Source of the DNA: Isoetes taiwanensis
Lineage: Eukaryota > Streptophyta > Lycopodiopsida > Isoetales > Isoetaceae
Direction of reading: 5' to 3'
Length of the DNA: 64,000 nt
Assembly (NCBI GenBank): GCA_021234155.1
Contig: JAJEKV010000786.1
Location: 27,281 to 91,280 of the forward strand
The notes under the pieces: generated by a model
What the model was told of the DNA's origin: nothing
What the model saw: the letters and a program-made list of their open reading frames with translations, nothing else
The model's database searches: none
Part shown: piece by piece, positions 9,437-21,329 of the stretch
Layout: each line of letters opens with the position of its first letter
Position numbering within the stretch: the first letter of the stretch is position 1
Program-made: the position numbers and the translations under genes

Positions 9437-11140
9437 GTGTTAAATGTTTCTGAGTATTTTGCCAAAAATAATAACAAGTTTCTCATTATAGATTCAAGAG
9501 CAGAAAAGTCAGTAGTGCATGATATCAAGATTTTAAAAGAATGTAAAGAGGAGAATGGCCAAGTTCAGCTTGGAGATGGTGGAGTGCAGAAAATTAGAGA
9601 TTCTGGAATATTAGAATTATTTGATTTGAATGGAAAAAGTGTGATGCTTAAAGAAGTTTTGTGTGCGCAAACACTTGTGAGGAACTTAATTTCAGTGTGC
9701 CAACTTGTGGATCTTGGTTATAAGGTTGTTTTTGAGAAGCTTGAATGCAAAATATTTCTCAATAATATTTTGAAATTCATTGGAAGAAGAGTAGGAAATT
9801 TGTTTGGTTTTGACAAGGATCACACATTATCTATCAATATTGTTGAATGTGTATCAAAAACAACTTGGCACAATAGGTTATGTCACACTCATTCATCAAA
9901 TATTGATCTGCTCATTAAAAACAAGCTTATAACAACAAAAATGGATGAAGGGAAAAGGCTTTGTGCAGGTTGCCAGCGTGGCAATCAATCAAGGCTTGCA
10001 TTTAAAACAAAAGCCAAGAGAGCTAAAAGGGTGTTGGATCTAATCCACACAGATCTGTGTGGGCCTATTAATATCACAGGAATAGAAGGGCATAGATATT
10101 TTATGACATTCATAGATGATTTTCGCAGAAGAACAAGATTTTATCTGTTGAAAACAAAAGATCAAGCCTTTGAAGCTTTAAAACTATTTGTGGCTGGAGT
10201 TGAACTAGAGACAGAAAGGAAAGTTAAATGCATAAGATCAGACAGAGGAGGGGAATACTTGTCCAAATAATTCAAATGGTTTTGTGCTAACCGTGGTATT
10301 AAAAGACAGTTGACTTGCAGGTATTCTCCTCAGGAAAATGGAGTAGCTGAAAGAAAAAATAGGACCTTGCTAAATGTTGTTCGATCAATGCTAAAATACT
10401 CAGGCCTGCCAAATTTTTTATGGAGTGAAGCCATGAAGACAGCAGTTCATGTTCAAAACATATTGCCATCTGTAAGTACAAAAGGTACAATTCCTGAGAT
10501 GTTGTGGTCAGGAAAAACTCCTGTCTATGAACATTTAAAGTCATTTGGTTGTTTGAGTTCTGTTCACATTCCTGAAGAAATTAGAAAAAAACTTGATGAC
10601 GGAGCATATATTGCATATATGGTAGGTTATGATCTGCATTCAAAGGCCTACAGGTTGTATGATCCTACTCATAGAAAAATCTTGATCAGTAGAGATGTAG
10701 TGTTCAATGAAAACAAGTTTTATCGAGCTATTCCAAATGTTAATGATGATAATATATTAAAGACTGATCAAGCTAACTCTGATGTAAAAGAAATAGTTGA
10801 GCATGCTGCTCAAACTGAAGCAAAAATGCAGGATACAAGTAATGCCATTGACAGTGATAGTGAAGATGGAGATGAGGATAAAATTGAGGCACAAGACACA
10901 CAAAATCTATCAGAGTTTGAACCTATAGTAGAACCTGCATTACCTGAAGCTGAGACAGCAGAGCCTGTGCTGACTGAACCTTTAGGAAAGCCAAAGGGAA
11001 AAGCCAGAAGAACTGAGGCTCAGATCTTGGCTGATGAAAGCAAGCTTGAACTAGAAATGCATGGCAGAACTGAAGTAGAAGTAAGAGGCATCATGGCAGC
11101 AAAGGTGAAATTCATTCTGTGTTTGATATTCTTGTGTTAG
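9437..11140 (+). pseudogene. pol: Copia pol: gag-pre-integrase and integrase
   Basis: The gag-pre-integrase zinc motif is visible as TTWHNRLCHTHSSN followed by LCAGCQRGNQ. The integrase core has all three acidic residues: LIHTDLCGP, IRSDRGGEY and ENGVAERKNRTL. A TAA at 10268-10270 interrupts the core in frame; the frame then continues to 11140 through AVYIL-type copia landmarks (FGCLSSVHIPEE, MVGYDLHSKAYRLYDP) and an acidic linker rich in Glu/Asp. Apart from the stop, integrase is well preserved. It would insert the cDNA into the genome. Confidence 0.9.
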
Positions 11141-11880
11141 AAACTGATAAGTTGCCAAATAATTTTGAAGAAGCTATAAAAAGTAAGGATTCTGCAAACT
11201 GGAGCAAAGCTATGGAGGATGAGATGCAATCCTTCAAGAGAACAGAAACCTATACTGTGGTTGATAAACCACCAGGTAAAAATGTTGTTGGCAATAAATG
11301 GATTTTTAGGATAAAGCCAGGCATTGATGGATTAACAAAGAAATTCAAGGCAAGGCTTGTTGCACAAGGATTTACTCAGAAGAAAGGTTTAGATTTTGAT
11401 GAAACATTATCTCCACTAGTCAAAATTAATAGTTTGAGAATGTTGCTAGCCATTGCCAACTCATGTGACATGGAAATTCATCATATGGATGTAAGCACTG
11501 CATTTCTTAATGAAAAGTTGGAAGAAGAGATCTATTTGAAGCCTGCACCAGGATTTGAGGAAGAAGAAGGAAATGTTTGAAAATTAAACAGGGCAGTTTA
11601 TGGGCTGAGACAAGATCTACAGGTATTTTTTGTGATAGCATAAGCTGCATAGCCGTGTCAAAAAATCATGTTTTACATGAAAGATGTAAGCATATAGAGA
11701 TGGAACTTCACTTTATTCGAGATATGGTTGAAAAGAATCTGATACACCTTACTTATGTTAGTACAGTTGATCAAATGGCAGATCTCTTAACAAAAGCTTT
11801 GTCACTTAGAAGGTTTCAGACTTTAAGAGATGCTGTACAATATAATGGTAAGGAAGATTACATGAAGGGGGAATGTTAGA
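11119..11880 (+). pseudogene. pol: Copia RT N-terminus fused to RNase H tail by internal deletion
   Basis: The +1/-1 shifted frame 11119-11580 carries the copia RT fingers: WSKAMEDEMQSF, VVGNKWIFRIK, FKARLVAQGFTQKKGLDFDE and MDVSTAFLNEKLEEEIYLK. Near 11611 the sequence is still at the conserved YGLRQ motif (in another frame), then jumps to GIFCDSISCIAVSKN and HERCKHIEMELHFIRDMV, the end of RNase H. The palm with its YVDD catalytic aspartates and most of RNase H are missing, about 1 kb by comparison with the family. The encoded enzyme cannot be active. Confidence 0.88.
11864..11873 (+). other. Copia polypurine tract
   Basis: GAAGGGGGAA ends exactly at the first base of the 3' LTR. It serves as the plus-strand primer. 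Confidence 0.85.
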
Positions 11881-12600
11881 TATCTGGTCATGTAAATCTT
11901 ATATACAGTTGAAGCTAGTCAGGCAGATTAGATCTATATGCACTGAGAAAGGATTTGAAGCTTGAGATTTACAATGATGGTGTTAATAGTTGCATCAAAT
12001 GGTTATAACTATGGTTCAATGGTTCAAATCGTTTAATGGTTCGAATTTTTAAGTCAATGGTTAAAAGGCCTATTTCAATGACGATGCCTGTGGGATATAT
12101 CAACACCAAAGCTGTTTTTGACGGAGATGTCTGTGGGATAAATCAATCGAAAAGGATTCTCAAGTTAGAAGGTTTATCCGGCCGAAACCGACTGAGAATC
12201 AATAATAAATACTTGAAACAAAGGCTTAGAAGAGCGGACTGCATACGGCATTGATTTAATGCTGGGAAGATAGGTTATTTGCCGACGAAGACCATTGCTA
12301 CAGTGTTTAATTTGATCTCGAAGCTACAGTGTTTTCCGGCATTAATGACTAAGATTTTGTTTCATGGTTAAGCTATTTTAAGGTTATACTTGATAAGAAC
12401 AAGGGATAAGAGACCATATTGTGGCTCCCTTGTGTGAATGAATTTGCTTGACCACTTCATTCTTGATATCAAGCTTATGCCTAAGTATAAAGTCAACTTA
12501 TATTGTATTTGGCTTGATCTTGATTGATTTGCAGCCTTTAGCATTTTATAAAGTTGAAAAATAGTTTGAGAAAATAAACATCTAGTAGACTAAGATTACA
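11874..12600 (+). repeat. Copia 3' LTR
   Basis: Matches 7231-7946 over its full length. It ends AAGATTACA, and both LTRs are followed by TCA, so the true terminus could be 12603. The sequence ATCCC after that would pair with ATTCC on the left as an imperfect target duplication. Confidence 0.92.
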
Positions 12601-12603
12601 TCA

Positions 12604-12964
12604 ATCCCACCGTGGTTTTTCTGGCACCTTTTTGTTTTTTTAGTCAACGTGTCCTTTTCACTATTGTTTTTAGCAAACTTTTGTCAACGTGTGGTTTTTT
12701 CTTGACTGTTGTTTTTTGGAGGAGCCACGGGTTGTTTGTCTTATAAATAACACATGTAGGTTTGAATATTAGTACATGTGAAAAAACTAAAAAAGACAAT
12801 TCCTTTTCCATTTTCTATGTGTGTTTTTCTTTTTTTCTCTCCTTGTAGTTTTTAGAAGTTGATATTGTTTTTCCAAAAAAAGATATGTAATTTTTGAGAA
12901 GCCAGATGTATTGTTTAAAAAATAATTGTTGTTTTCAAATGTTATTTTCCTAATACAGTATATA
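12604..12964. other. T-rich flank; no gene seen
   Basis: Rich in TTGTTTTT tracts, with a TATAAATA at about 12743. I see no ORF and no match elsewhere in the window. Confidence 0.4.
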
Positions 12965-13736
12965 GTTATTAGAAAATAGACACCATTTGTTTTTTAAATA
13001 GCCGTTGTTTTAAGTGTTGTTTTTGCTGAGGCAAAAAAAAAAAAAAAAAAAAGAAAAAAAAACCAACATGTGGCCTCTTCTTTCACATTTACAAAACAAC
13101 TAGTTTTAATGATAACAACAAAAGCCTTATTTGTTATTATTTATTGCTCTTATTGATCCAATATTGCTCTTAATTATTTTACAAAAGCCTTTTGGGAATT
13201 CAGCCCAAACAAGTCCATTAAGGCATAATATTATTAGAATCCAAACCCTAACATTAAATTAAAACAGGTCCAAAACATTAAATTATTGGTTAAGGTTAAA
13301 ATAGAATGGTTAAGGTTCAAAACATTTAACTAATGTGATTTCACTGCTTTAAAAATAATGTGATTTCAATGCTTTAAGGTTAAAAACATTGTAGCCAGGT
13401 GCAGACCTGGTTACTGTAGCACAATTGACTGTGCTAACTGGATGTCTTCAATCAACTGGGCTAATTGGATTTCTTCAATGCTAGATTAAATACTAAGGTA
13501 AACATGTGCAACCATAAAATATAAAATGAAGTAAAAATTGCTTCTTGTTAGACAATGAATTGCATCAGCTACAAAAGGGAAGAAAAATGAATTACAGAAG
13601 CCCTCGTAATAAATCCTGAGCTGTCACGCAAAATAGATGCCATTCACCTGCAACAGAATAGCCATTAGTCTAAGATTTGAGTTATAAATCATGCAAAAGG
13701 AAAGGACTTACTGAGATAATCTGGAATGAGCACTCC
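12965..13736. repeat. Duplicated block copy 1, left part
   Basis: Matches 19028-19785 closely, including a long A-run (13029-13060), 'catgtggcctcttctttcaca' and 'ggaatgagcactcc'. In the second copy this part continues directly into the sequence found here only after 16331, so the interval 13737-16330 is an insertion or rearrangement in this copy. Confidence 0.85.
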
Positions 13737-13746
13737 CTTGCGAAAC
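13646..13746 (-). pseudogene. Putative last exons of a small gene in the duplicated block
   Basis: On the minus strand an acceptor (gtgttgcag) precedes an exon 13746-13712, which ends at a GTAAGT donor (13711-13706). A 63 nt intron runs to the acceptor 'ttctgttgcag' (13649). Spliced, this reads FRKGVLIPDYLR and a stop. The reading is consistent with the end of a small protein that starts at 16650. The second block copy keeps both the GTAAGT and the final acceptor but lacks the first acceptor. Exons are inferred from splice consensus only; I do not recognise the protein. Confidence 0.3.
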
Positions 13747-13799
13747 CTGCAACACTAATTTTTAGAGTGTTAGATTTATACATAGATCCGACAAGAAAC

Positions 13800-16190
13800 G
13801 ATCTTGAAAAACAGCTTAGGAGGCTTTCATGCATGAGAGATTAGCCAGAATGATTTAGCTGAGGCCACATTTTCTCTCAAGAGGGGCAAGTGTCCGAGTC
13901 TTGATGGTATTCCAGTGGAGTTTTTCCAGGAGTATTGGGATTGGCTTGGTGCAGATGTGTATGATGCTTTCAGGGATTTTAAAAGACAGAGGCACCTGGA
14001 CAAAATCCTCAACTCTGGTTGCATCTCCCTTATTCCAAAATGTAAGGACCCCTCTTCCATTTCAGATTGGCGCCCCATTACTTTGTTGTCCTCAGTGTAC
14101 AAGATCTTTGCTAAAGCTTTTGCTCAGAAGCTTTGTGGCGTGCTTACCGAGTCCATCTCCTCCACGCAATCGGGTTTCTTGCCTCACGGGTGTATCTTGA
14201 ATAATGTGGCAAACATATGAGGGTCTCTATTGGGCTAGAATGCATGGTTACCCCATTGTATACTTGAAGTTGGATTTTGCAAAAAAAGCATATGGGACGT
14301 CAGCGTTTATTTGTGTTGATTGGGCTAGAATGTTTACTTGAAGTTCGAGGCGGCCATCCTTCTTTACGCCTTGGTTTTGGTGCCCCCAATTGCAAAGCGA
14401 GATGTTATAAAACTTCATTATTCTTTTCGTTCTTGAGCTTATTTTTCAAGGAGAACCATCAACATTTTTTCGGTGGGACGTGGCATTCGCCAAAGGTCGT
14501 CCTTTGGCACCGTTTGGCGGAGATTCTTTCTCGGTATCTCTCTTGCGGTGCGGGAAGGCCCCGCATGGTCTTCCCATGAATAATGGTTCCAAGAGATCTG
14601 CATAATCGCATGCGATGACACTTTCTTGTTCTTAATGGCTGATGAAACAAATTTGCGTAATGCCACCTTGTTGGACGGTTTCTCTTTGGCTTCGCGGGTA
14701 TCTTTGTGGGGTGGCAAAAAAGTGCAATCGCCCGTGGGCCCTAGACTCTCCAAAGGATGCCTTCGTGGTTGCATTTCCATGGAAGGTTCTTCCTCATGGG
14801 AAGGCAACTAAGCTTCTAGGCATTCCAGTTGGTATACACCTCTCATCTAGAGATGCATGGGATGTCATTATTAAGGGGTTGGAAAGGCATTTGTTCGGGT
14901 GGTCCACGGCTAAGTTATCCATGGCTGGTCGCGGTAAGCGTGGCAAAGTGGGCCTGAAAGTGGTACACATGTCTACATGGCATCCATCTTGGCCGGGTTT
15001 GTGATCAAATATGTAGCTCATTGTTCAGATGGTCGGGAACTTCATCCGGGGTGGAATGGGGAAGAAGGAGGCGATGTTAAAGTTAGTTGGATTTAAGTGC
15101 ATTATGCCTAAATTTTGTGGGGGCTGGGGATGATTCACTTTCTTCTCCATAGCAAGGTGCTGATCTCTAAGTTCATGTGGCGGATTCTCAATAATGCCGA
15201 TAATTATCAGTGTCCGCGTCTCATTCACATACAGTCTTCTGAGAGGTGCATTTCCTTTGGCTCTCCATCCATTAAGCCTCTCCTCCCATGGGCATTATTC
15301 TATCCACTTTCTCCATATCCTAATGCATCTCCTTTCCTCAAGGGGTTGCTAGTTGCTTGGGAGGCGGTGCGCACTTTGTTTGAGCCCATCCAATGGCCCA
15401 CACAGATCCCTGACCGGTTGTTGGTGGATCCCTTTGGGTGATGGTCATGCATTGTGTCCCCCGGTCTCTCACCGTCCATCCATTGACTAACGCGTCGGTG
15501 GCGCATGGAGGGTGTGCTCACCCGGATCTGCATGGTAAAATGAGACAAGATTGTTGACATGGAATGAGTTCAAATTGAAGTTTCCTTCTCCTTGTTGGGA
15601 CCGAGCATTTGGGGAAAAGTAGGGCTACACTTCCTCCACACCCACAAGATGTGGCTCCCCGCCTTTGGGTGGTTTATGGCGATGTTAAGGAGGAGCATCC
15701 GTGCACTCGATGTATGTGGTCCCTGCTTCATCATGAGGTGTTGCCTCCATCGCCAAAAGTGGCCTTTAGTTATCCGCAGCCTCATCATAAAGTAGTCCGG
15801 CGATGGGTATGGGATAAATTCGCTTCATCCTAAGCTATCCATTTTATGGTGGCGGATCACTCATAGATGCGTCTTGTGGTAAACACCGTTGTTCATCGAT
15901 TTCGTTCGTAAGTCTCTCGTGATTCGCCCTCTTTGCACGTAGAGGGATGAGACAATTGAGCACCGCTTTTTCTTGTGTCACCATGTTCGACCACGCTTGG
16001 CGGTGGGTTCCGAAGTCTTTTCCATTGTGACTTGAATAGTCAACGCCAAGGTCCCTATTGTCGGTCTATCCTAGTTCTTGGGACAAGTTGGCAAAGAGGG
16101 CTTTAAGAGCCTTAGCATCTACTTGGATCATCCGGGTCCATCCGGAAGAGACGACATCTCCTCATCTTCAAGGGGACTCTTTTCACGCAC
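13800..16190 (+). pseudogene. Plant L1-type LINE ORF2 fragment, highly decayed
   Basis: RT landmarks appear across shifting frames: CPSLDGIPVEFFQEYWDW (fingers), ISLIPKCKDPSSISDWRPIT, SVYKIFAKAFAQKL and STQSGFLPHG at 13870-14200; LGIPVGIHLSSRDAWDVII and LFGWSTAKLSMAGRGKRG (thumb) at 14815-14945; and a zinc-like CX2C...H segment (RDETIEHRFFLCHH) near 15940-15985. It ends with the same C-terminal tail as the nested LINE at 9013. The FADD catalytic segment is not readable. The element interrupts the duplicated block. Many frame breaks coincide with CTG/CAG sites. Confidence 0.78.
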
Positions 16191-16330
16191 CCTAAATGGA
16201 AGAAAGAAAACCTCGCAATTTGATTCTCACCGCACCCTAAACCCGTCTTGAAACCTATAAGTCCGGAAACCAAAATAGGGCTAAAAATGATTCCACCGAT
16301 TTCCCATGGGGAATAAGTTAATAAGTCTAC

Positions 16331-17195
16331 TCTTTATAGTTCGATCGTATTAAAAGGAGTAATTGAGTTTGCAGAAATCACAGGAGCAATGGAGTTTATA
16401 GAAATTGCCACCTATTCGAGTTTGCATTGTTTAACCAAGTATCCTGGCTGGACATCGCAATAGCTATTTGATTAGAATTCATTAAATAGGACAGAACAAA
16501 GCTTAGAAAATAAACCTCTAAGAAAGCTGCCGGATTTGCCATCACCATAGCCAAGGGAGCTTCGCCACGGAAAAACTTGACCGCCATGATAGAAGGCGGT
16601 GTGAAGGCAAAGTAGCCGCCATGGATGTGTGCTTCTGTCGGATCCGCCATGGCTGTGCACGCAAATGCCCCTAAGCATGGGAAACCGGCCTAATAATTCG
16701 ACCAATGGGATGAAACTAGGAGGATCTCCATCTTAACCGTCCATCTTTTTCGAAATTTGGACCATCCATTCCTTTAGTCCAACCAATAGGATAACACTAC
16801 AAAGATTGTAATCTCGGCCATCCACCTCTGTCGAAATCTAGGCCGTCCATCTGGGCTAGTTTTTTTACTACATAGTTTAATTCTCATTTTCATTTCAACA
16901 CCTGACACCATTATTTTTGGCGAGGATATTTTTTCCTATGGGGATATTTTTTCCTATGGGTCCTGCTATATTCAAGCCATATTGCCATGGCCAAATTGGC
17001 CAGGACGTGCGCTGTGCGCACGCCCTTGCTATATTGGTCATGGCCATATGGCCCTCACATTTTCCATATTAAATTGAAACACTACGATTTAGCCCAGCAT
17101 TTTAGCTTTTCTTTATTACACAAACAATTATGCAAGATTTAAAAGAGGCCATAGCTATAAAAGGACCAAGATACGAAGCGGCCATTGCCATAGCT
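16331..17195. repeat. Duplicated block copy 1, right part
   Basis: Matches 19787-20655, with the same CCATCCA-rich segment around 16730-16860 and the same duplicated 'ggggatattttttcctatgg' near 16920-16960. Homology stops at about 17195 ('ccattgccatag'). Confidence 0.85.
16516..16650 (-). CDS. Putative first coding exon of a small unknown gene (block copy 1)
   Basis: The minus-strand ATG at 16650 opens MADPTEAHIHGGYFAFTPPS. Exactly 45 codons later comes a GT donor in 'TTAGAG|GTTTATTTTC'. The second block copy (20102-19968) keeps the same length, frame, start and donor, with only conservative or single substitutions (MSDPTEAHIHGGYFSFTPPS). That favours a real exon over a chance ORF. The downstream exon is proposed at 13746-13712, beyond the LINE. 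Upstream, 17333-17243 is also bracketed by AG and GT and could be a 5' exon. The family is unknown. Confidence 0.35.
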
Positions 17196-17519
17196 ACGTC
17201 AACCCAGTTTGGAGCCCTAGGACAATGAAAAATGCCAAAGCCTACCTGAAGCTTCGAAATGGGGGAACTAGGAAAACCCGAAAGCAAGCCCAAATAGCAT
17301 TCTTTGAGCACCATAGATCTTTTGAACCTCCTGAAAAGATAGAAGTTTGCGTGCATGGATCACGTGTGTACTCTCTTGCGAATGAATAAAAATAAATAAA
17401 TATATGTTTTACTTGTGTTAACAATTCTTGGCTTAGCACTTAACCGAATGTTAAGGATTGGAACTTGGATTGTCTTTGTTAGAACTCTAACAAACTTGTT
17501 AAGTGGATTATAGATTAAC

Positions 17520-19027
17520 ATGGAGGGAGGAGATGACAACGCCGCAGTACAAATGCTAGGTCATACTGCAAAGAGTGCAGCAACAGTTGGGTTTGCTCCA
17601 GAACCAGATGCCTATCGCAAAGGATCCAGTAGCAGACGAGATTAACAAGATCCTTCGCAATGTCAAGCAAGAAAGGTTTACGAGAAAGGATGTCACAGGC
17701 GATGATGCAGATGCATGGCTCTGTGGCATAGAATTCTATTTTAGCGTAAAGAAGACGTCTGAGAAGCTGAAAGCTGTTATTGCGGATTTGCTACTCACCA
17801 GCTTTGCTAAGATTTGGTGGGACGATTATAAGAAGATCCATAAGCTTACCTTTGGAGATATTGATTGGGATGTGTTCCGAAAAGCTTTCCAGCTATATTA
17901 CTTGCCTGTGGGATATAGATTGGCGAAGATGCATGATTTCTTGAACTTGACGCAGACAAAATCGGTAGAAGATTATACCATTAAATTCCAGCAGTTGCAA
18001 CCTTACGGACCTCCATTTGAACCAGAACAGCTAGCAGACAAGTACATGAAGGGTTTGAAGCCAGAGTTGTCTGTTTTAATTGGAGGAGTAACGTATCCTA
18101 GTTTGGTGAAGCGACTAGAGCTGCCAAGTATAAGGAGGAGGTACTAAACGCATCATGGAAGAAGCGTACAAGTGATGATTTTGGGTGGAATCACCCCGAT
18201 AACCGTCGTAAAAAAAGTGAAGCAATTATGATGTTGAAGAATACTAATGGAGAACAAACTCAATCGGAAGCGGATAAGATAAGGGATAAGTTAATGAGGG
18301 AAAACAAATGTTTTCACTGCCATTAGGTGGGTCATCGAGTAAGAGATTGTCCGGAGAAAATACAGGAACGCAGGACCACTTATGGAATATCCAATCCGCG
18401 GAATGAAAATACTTCAAAGGGTAATCGAGGAAAACAGACCATGTATGCTCGAGCCATTACTATTGGAGATGTGGCCCAGGAACCCATGCGCGTGTATGCA
18501 GCTGTCGATGGGAGTCAGCATACGGCTCAAACTGGAGTAATTCATGTGCCAGGTAAAATTCTTGAGTATCCAATTAAATTTTTGATTGATTGTGGCAGCA
18601 CCAATAGTTTTACATCGCCAAAGATTGTTCAACAACTGGAATTCCCCAGTGAAGATCACGCAATACGAAGTGTAGAAATGGCTGATGGAAAGATCAAGTT
18701 CACCCAAGCTCTTATGCCGATTTGTGATTTTCCATCTAAGGTTGACTTTGAGGTATTAAGTCTAGGACAGTATCAAGCTATTTTAGGTATAGATTGGTTG
18801 AAACAAAATCGTGCCCTGATTGACTATGAGAAGGAGATAGTATGGTGTCGGCCAGAACCGGATGTGGAAGTTAAGCTTAGGAAGATGTTTGGTAGGATAG
18901 CTCTTTGGATAGACACGGAAAGATGTCCAAGTGCTCCTTTTTCCAGCATCGTATGACTTATCTAGGACATGTTATCTCAGAAAAGGGTTCAAAGGGAATT
19001 GAACCCAATCCAAGCAAAGTGGATGCC
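17520..19027 (+). pseudogene. Ty3/gypsy gag-protease fragment joined to RT thumb
   Basis: Retrotransposon gag core at 17575-18147: NKILRNVKQERFTRKD, ADAWLCGIEFYFSV, FAKIWWDDYKKIHKL and YYLPVGYRLAKMHDFLNL. A zinc knuckle CFHCH-x-VGHRVRDC at 18309-18350 has a TAG in the middle. The aspartic protease follows, with FLIDCGSTNSF and AILGIDWLKQ. Near 18890 the sequence jumps to KMSKCSFFQHRMTYLGHVIS (RT end) and stops at 'gttattaga', which is also the first sequence of the next block copy. The internal deletion removed the RT core. No LTR is attached. The protease has DCG where DSG is usual. Confidence 0.82.
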
Positions 19028-20660
19028 GTTATTAGAAAATAGACACCATTTGTTTTTTAAATAGCTGTTGTTTTTGCTGTGGCAAAAAAAAAAAAAAAAA
19101 AAAAAAACCAACATGTGGCCTCTTCTTTCACATTTACAAAACAACTAGTTTTAATGATAACAACAAAGGCCTTATTTGTTATTGCTTATTGCTCTTATTG
19201 ATCCAATTTTGCTCTTATTTATTTTACAAAAGCCTTTTAGGAATCGAGCCCAAACAAGTTATTAGAATCCAAACCCTAACATTAAATTAAAACAGGTCCA
19301 AAACATTAAATTAATGGTTAAGGTTAAAACAGAATGGTTAAGGTTCAAAACATTTAACTAATGTGATTTCACTGCTTTAAAAATAATGTGATTTCAATGC
19401 TTTAAGGTTAAAAACACTGTAGCCAGGTGTTGACTTAGTTACTGTAGCACAATTGACTGTGCTAACTGGATGTGTGCTAACTGGATGTCTTCAATCAACT
19501 GGGCTAATTGGATTTCTTCAATGCTAGATTAAATACTGAGGTAAACATGTGCAACCATAAAATATAAAGTAGAAGTCAAAATGGCTTCTTGTTAGACAAT
19601 GAATTGCATCAGCTACAAAAGGGAAGAAAAATGAATTACAGAAGCCCTCGCAATAAATCCTGAGCTGTCACGCAAAATAGATGCCATTCACCCTGCAACA
19701 GAATAGCCATTAGTCTAAGATTTGAGTTATAAAACATGCAAAAGGAAAGGACTTACTGAGATAATCTGGAATGAGCACTCCTTTTATAGTTCGATCAGGG
19801 CGAAAAGGAGTAATGGAGTTTGCAGAAATCACAGGAGCAATGGAGTTTATAGAAATTGCCACCTATTCGTGTTTGCATTGTTTAACCAGGTTATCCTGGC
19901 CGGACATCGCAATAGCTATTTGATTAGAATTCATTAAATAGGACAGAACAAAGCTTAGAAAATAAACCTCTAAGAAAGCTGCCGGATTTGCCATCACCAT
20001 AGCCAAGGGAGCTTCGCCACAAAAAAACTTGAACGCCATGATAGAAGGCGGTGTGAAGGAAAAGTAGCCGCCATGGATGTGTGCTTCTGTCGGATCCGAC
20101 ATGGCTGTGCACGCAAATGCCCTAAGCACGGGAAACCGGCCTAATAATTCGACCAATAGGATGAAACTAGGAGGATCTCCATCTTAACCGTCCATCTTTT
20201 CCGAAATTTGGACCATCCATTCCTTTAGTCCAACCAATAGGATAACACTATGAAGATTGTAATCTCGGCCATCCACCTCTGTCGAAATCTGGGTCGTCCA
20301 TCTGGGCTAGTTTTTTCACTACATAGTTTAATTCTTATTTTCATTTCAACATCTGACACCATTACTTTTTGCGGGGATATTTTCCCTATGGGGATATTTT
20401 TTCCTATGGGTCCTGCTATATTCAGGCCATATTGCCCTGGCTAAATTGGCCAGGACGTGCGCTGTGCGCACGCCCTTGCTATATTGGTCATGGCCATATG
20501 GCCCTCACATTTTCCATATTAAACTGAAACACTACGATTGCAGACTATAAATTAGCCCAGCATTCGTTTTAGCTTTTCTTTATTACACAAACAATTATGC
20601 AAGATTTAAAAGAGGCCATAGCTATAAAAGGACCAAGATACAAAGCAGCCATTGCCATAG
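19028..20660. repeat. Duplicated block copy 2 (contiguous)
   Basis: The uninterrupted version of the block whose two halves lie at 12965-13736 and 16331-17195. The junction at 19785 ('gcactccttttatagttcg') shows the pre-insertion or deletion order. Its left edge shares the microhomology 'gttattaga' with the preceding gypsy fragment. Confidence 0.85.
19968..20102 (-). CDS. Putative first coding exon of a small unknown gene (block copy 2)
   Basis: Counterpart of 16516-16650: the ATG at 20102, 45 codons and the GT donor are all kept. Substitutions relative to copy 1 include A2S, A15S, V24F and R28C, and none breaks the frame. The downstream coding sequence is disrupted here because the first acceptor of the terminal exon is missing (19780s). 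Function unknown. Confidence 0.33.
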
Positions 20661-21329
20661 TTGCTCAACAGGGCAAAGCGACAAATAAACATACCCATGC
20701 TTACATTCTCAATAGTTGAATTCCATTCACAATGAGTTAAGAATTCCCAAATTGCCCTATGCCTTAGGCCTTCGAGTTTGTCAAGTCATATGATGGAATG
20801 AAATTTCATTTCCCTTCTTGTGATTCACATGGACGATTCATGAAGAAAGTTGTTAAATTTCTTGAGTTGCTAAATCTCTTGTTGAATCTCGTAAGTCCAA
20901 ATTGAGAGCTTCTAACTCTACAACATTTCGAACAGACTAGGAGGAAAGGAAATGAATATCACAAGGTGATATGCATGTCCAATAATACGGGCGCCATATA
21001 ACATAAGGCAAACTTGTGGGGCATGATATGATCAATCCTAGGTCCTTTGCACTTCTAGAATGATTCTCTGGATAACCATTGAAATATTCCTTACAAAGTC
21101 GGGTCTACAAACCCATAGGAAATAAATGTTTATAATGGAATCTTGATGTTGTTACACTTGTCATGCCAGCAAAGAGCATGGAAAAAATGATGTGGCCCTC
21201 CAATTGTTGACATGGCATGCCAAGTAAGCAAGGTCAAGTTTTGACTAGGCCACTAATAAAAAGATGACATCTTTGGTTTTTCATGGGGTGACGTTGGCAA
21301 ATTTTGGGTGACATGGCACCTAGTGACTC
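20661..21329. other. Unique spacer; no gene seen
   Basis: Mixed-composition sequence with no ORF of note and no repeat of other parts of the window. The end (21170-21330) contains scattered ATGCCA and GTGGC words that grade into the minisatellite. Confidence 0.4.

Larger units (their letters stand above)
7231..12603 (+). mobile_element. Ty1/copia LTR retrotransposon, internally deleted, with nested LINE
   Basis: A complete-ended but defective element. It has 5' and 3' LTRs of about 720 bp, an initiator-Met primer-binding site, gag, gag-pre-integrase, integrase, the N-terminal part of RT, the tail of RNase H and a purine tract. The domain order (integrase before RT) identifies Ty1/copia. Lesions are an in-frame stop in gag, a 29 bp duplication ending gag, a LINE 3'-end insertion, one stop in integrase, a frameshift before RT, and an internal deletion that removes the RT catalytic motif. 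It could move only with proteins supplied by another copy. Confidence 0.93.

Noticed and set aside
12965-20660. The two copies of the 1.6 kb block as LTRs of one retrotransposon with the gypsy fragment inside
   Set aside because: No TG...CA ends, no primer-binding site or purine tract at the inner edges, and the right inner junction is mid-coding sequence at a short microhomology.
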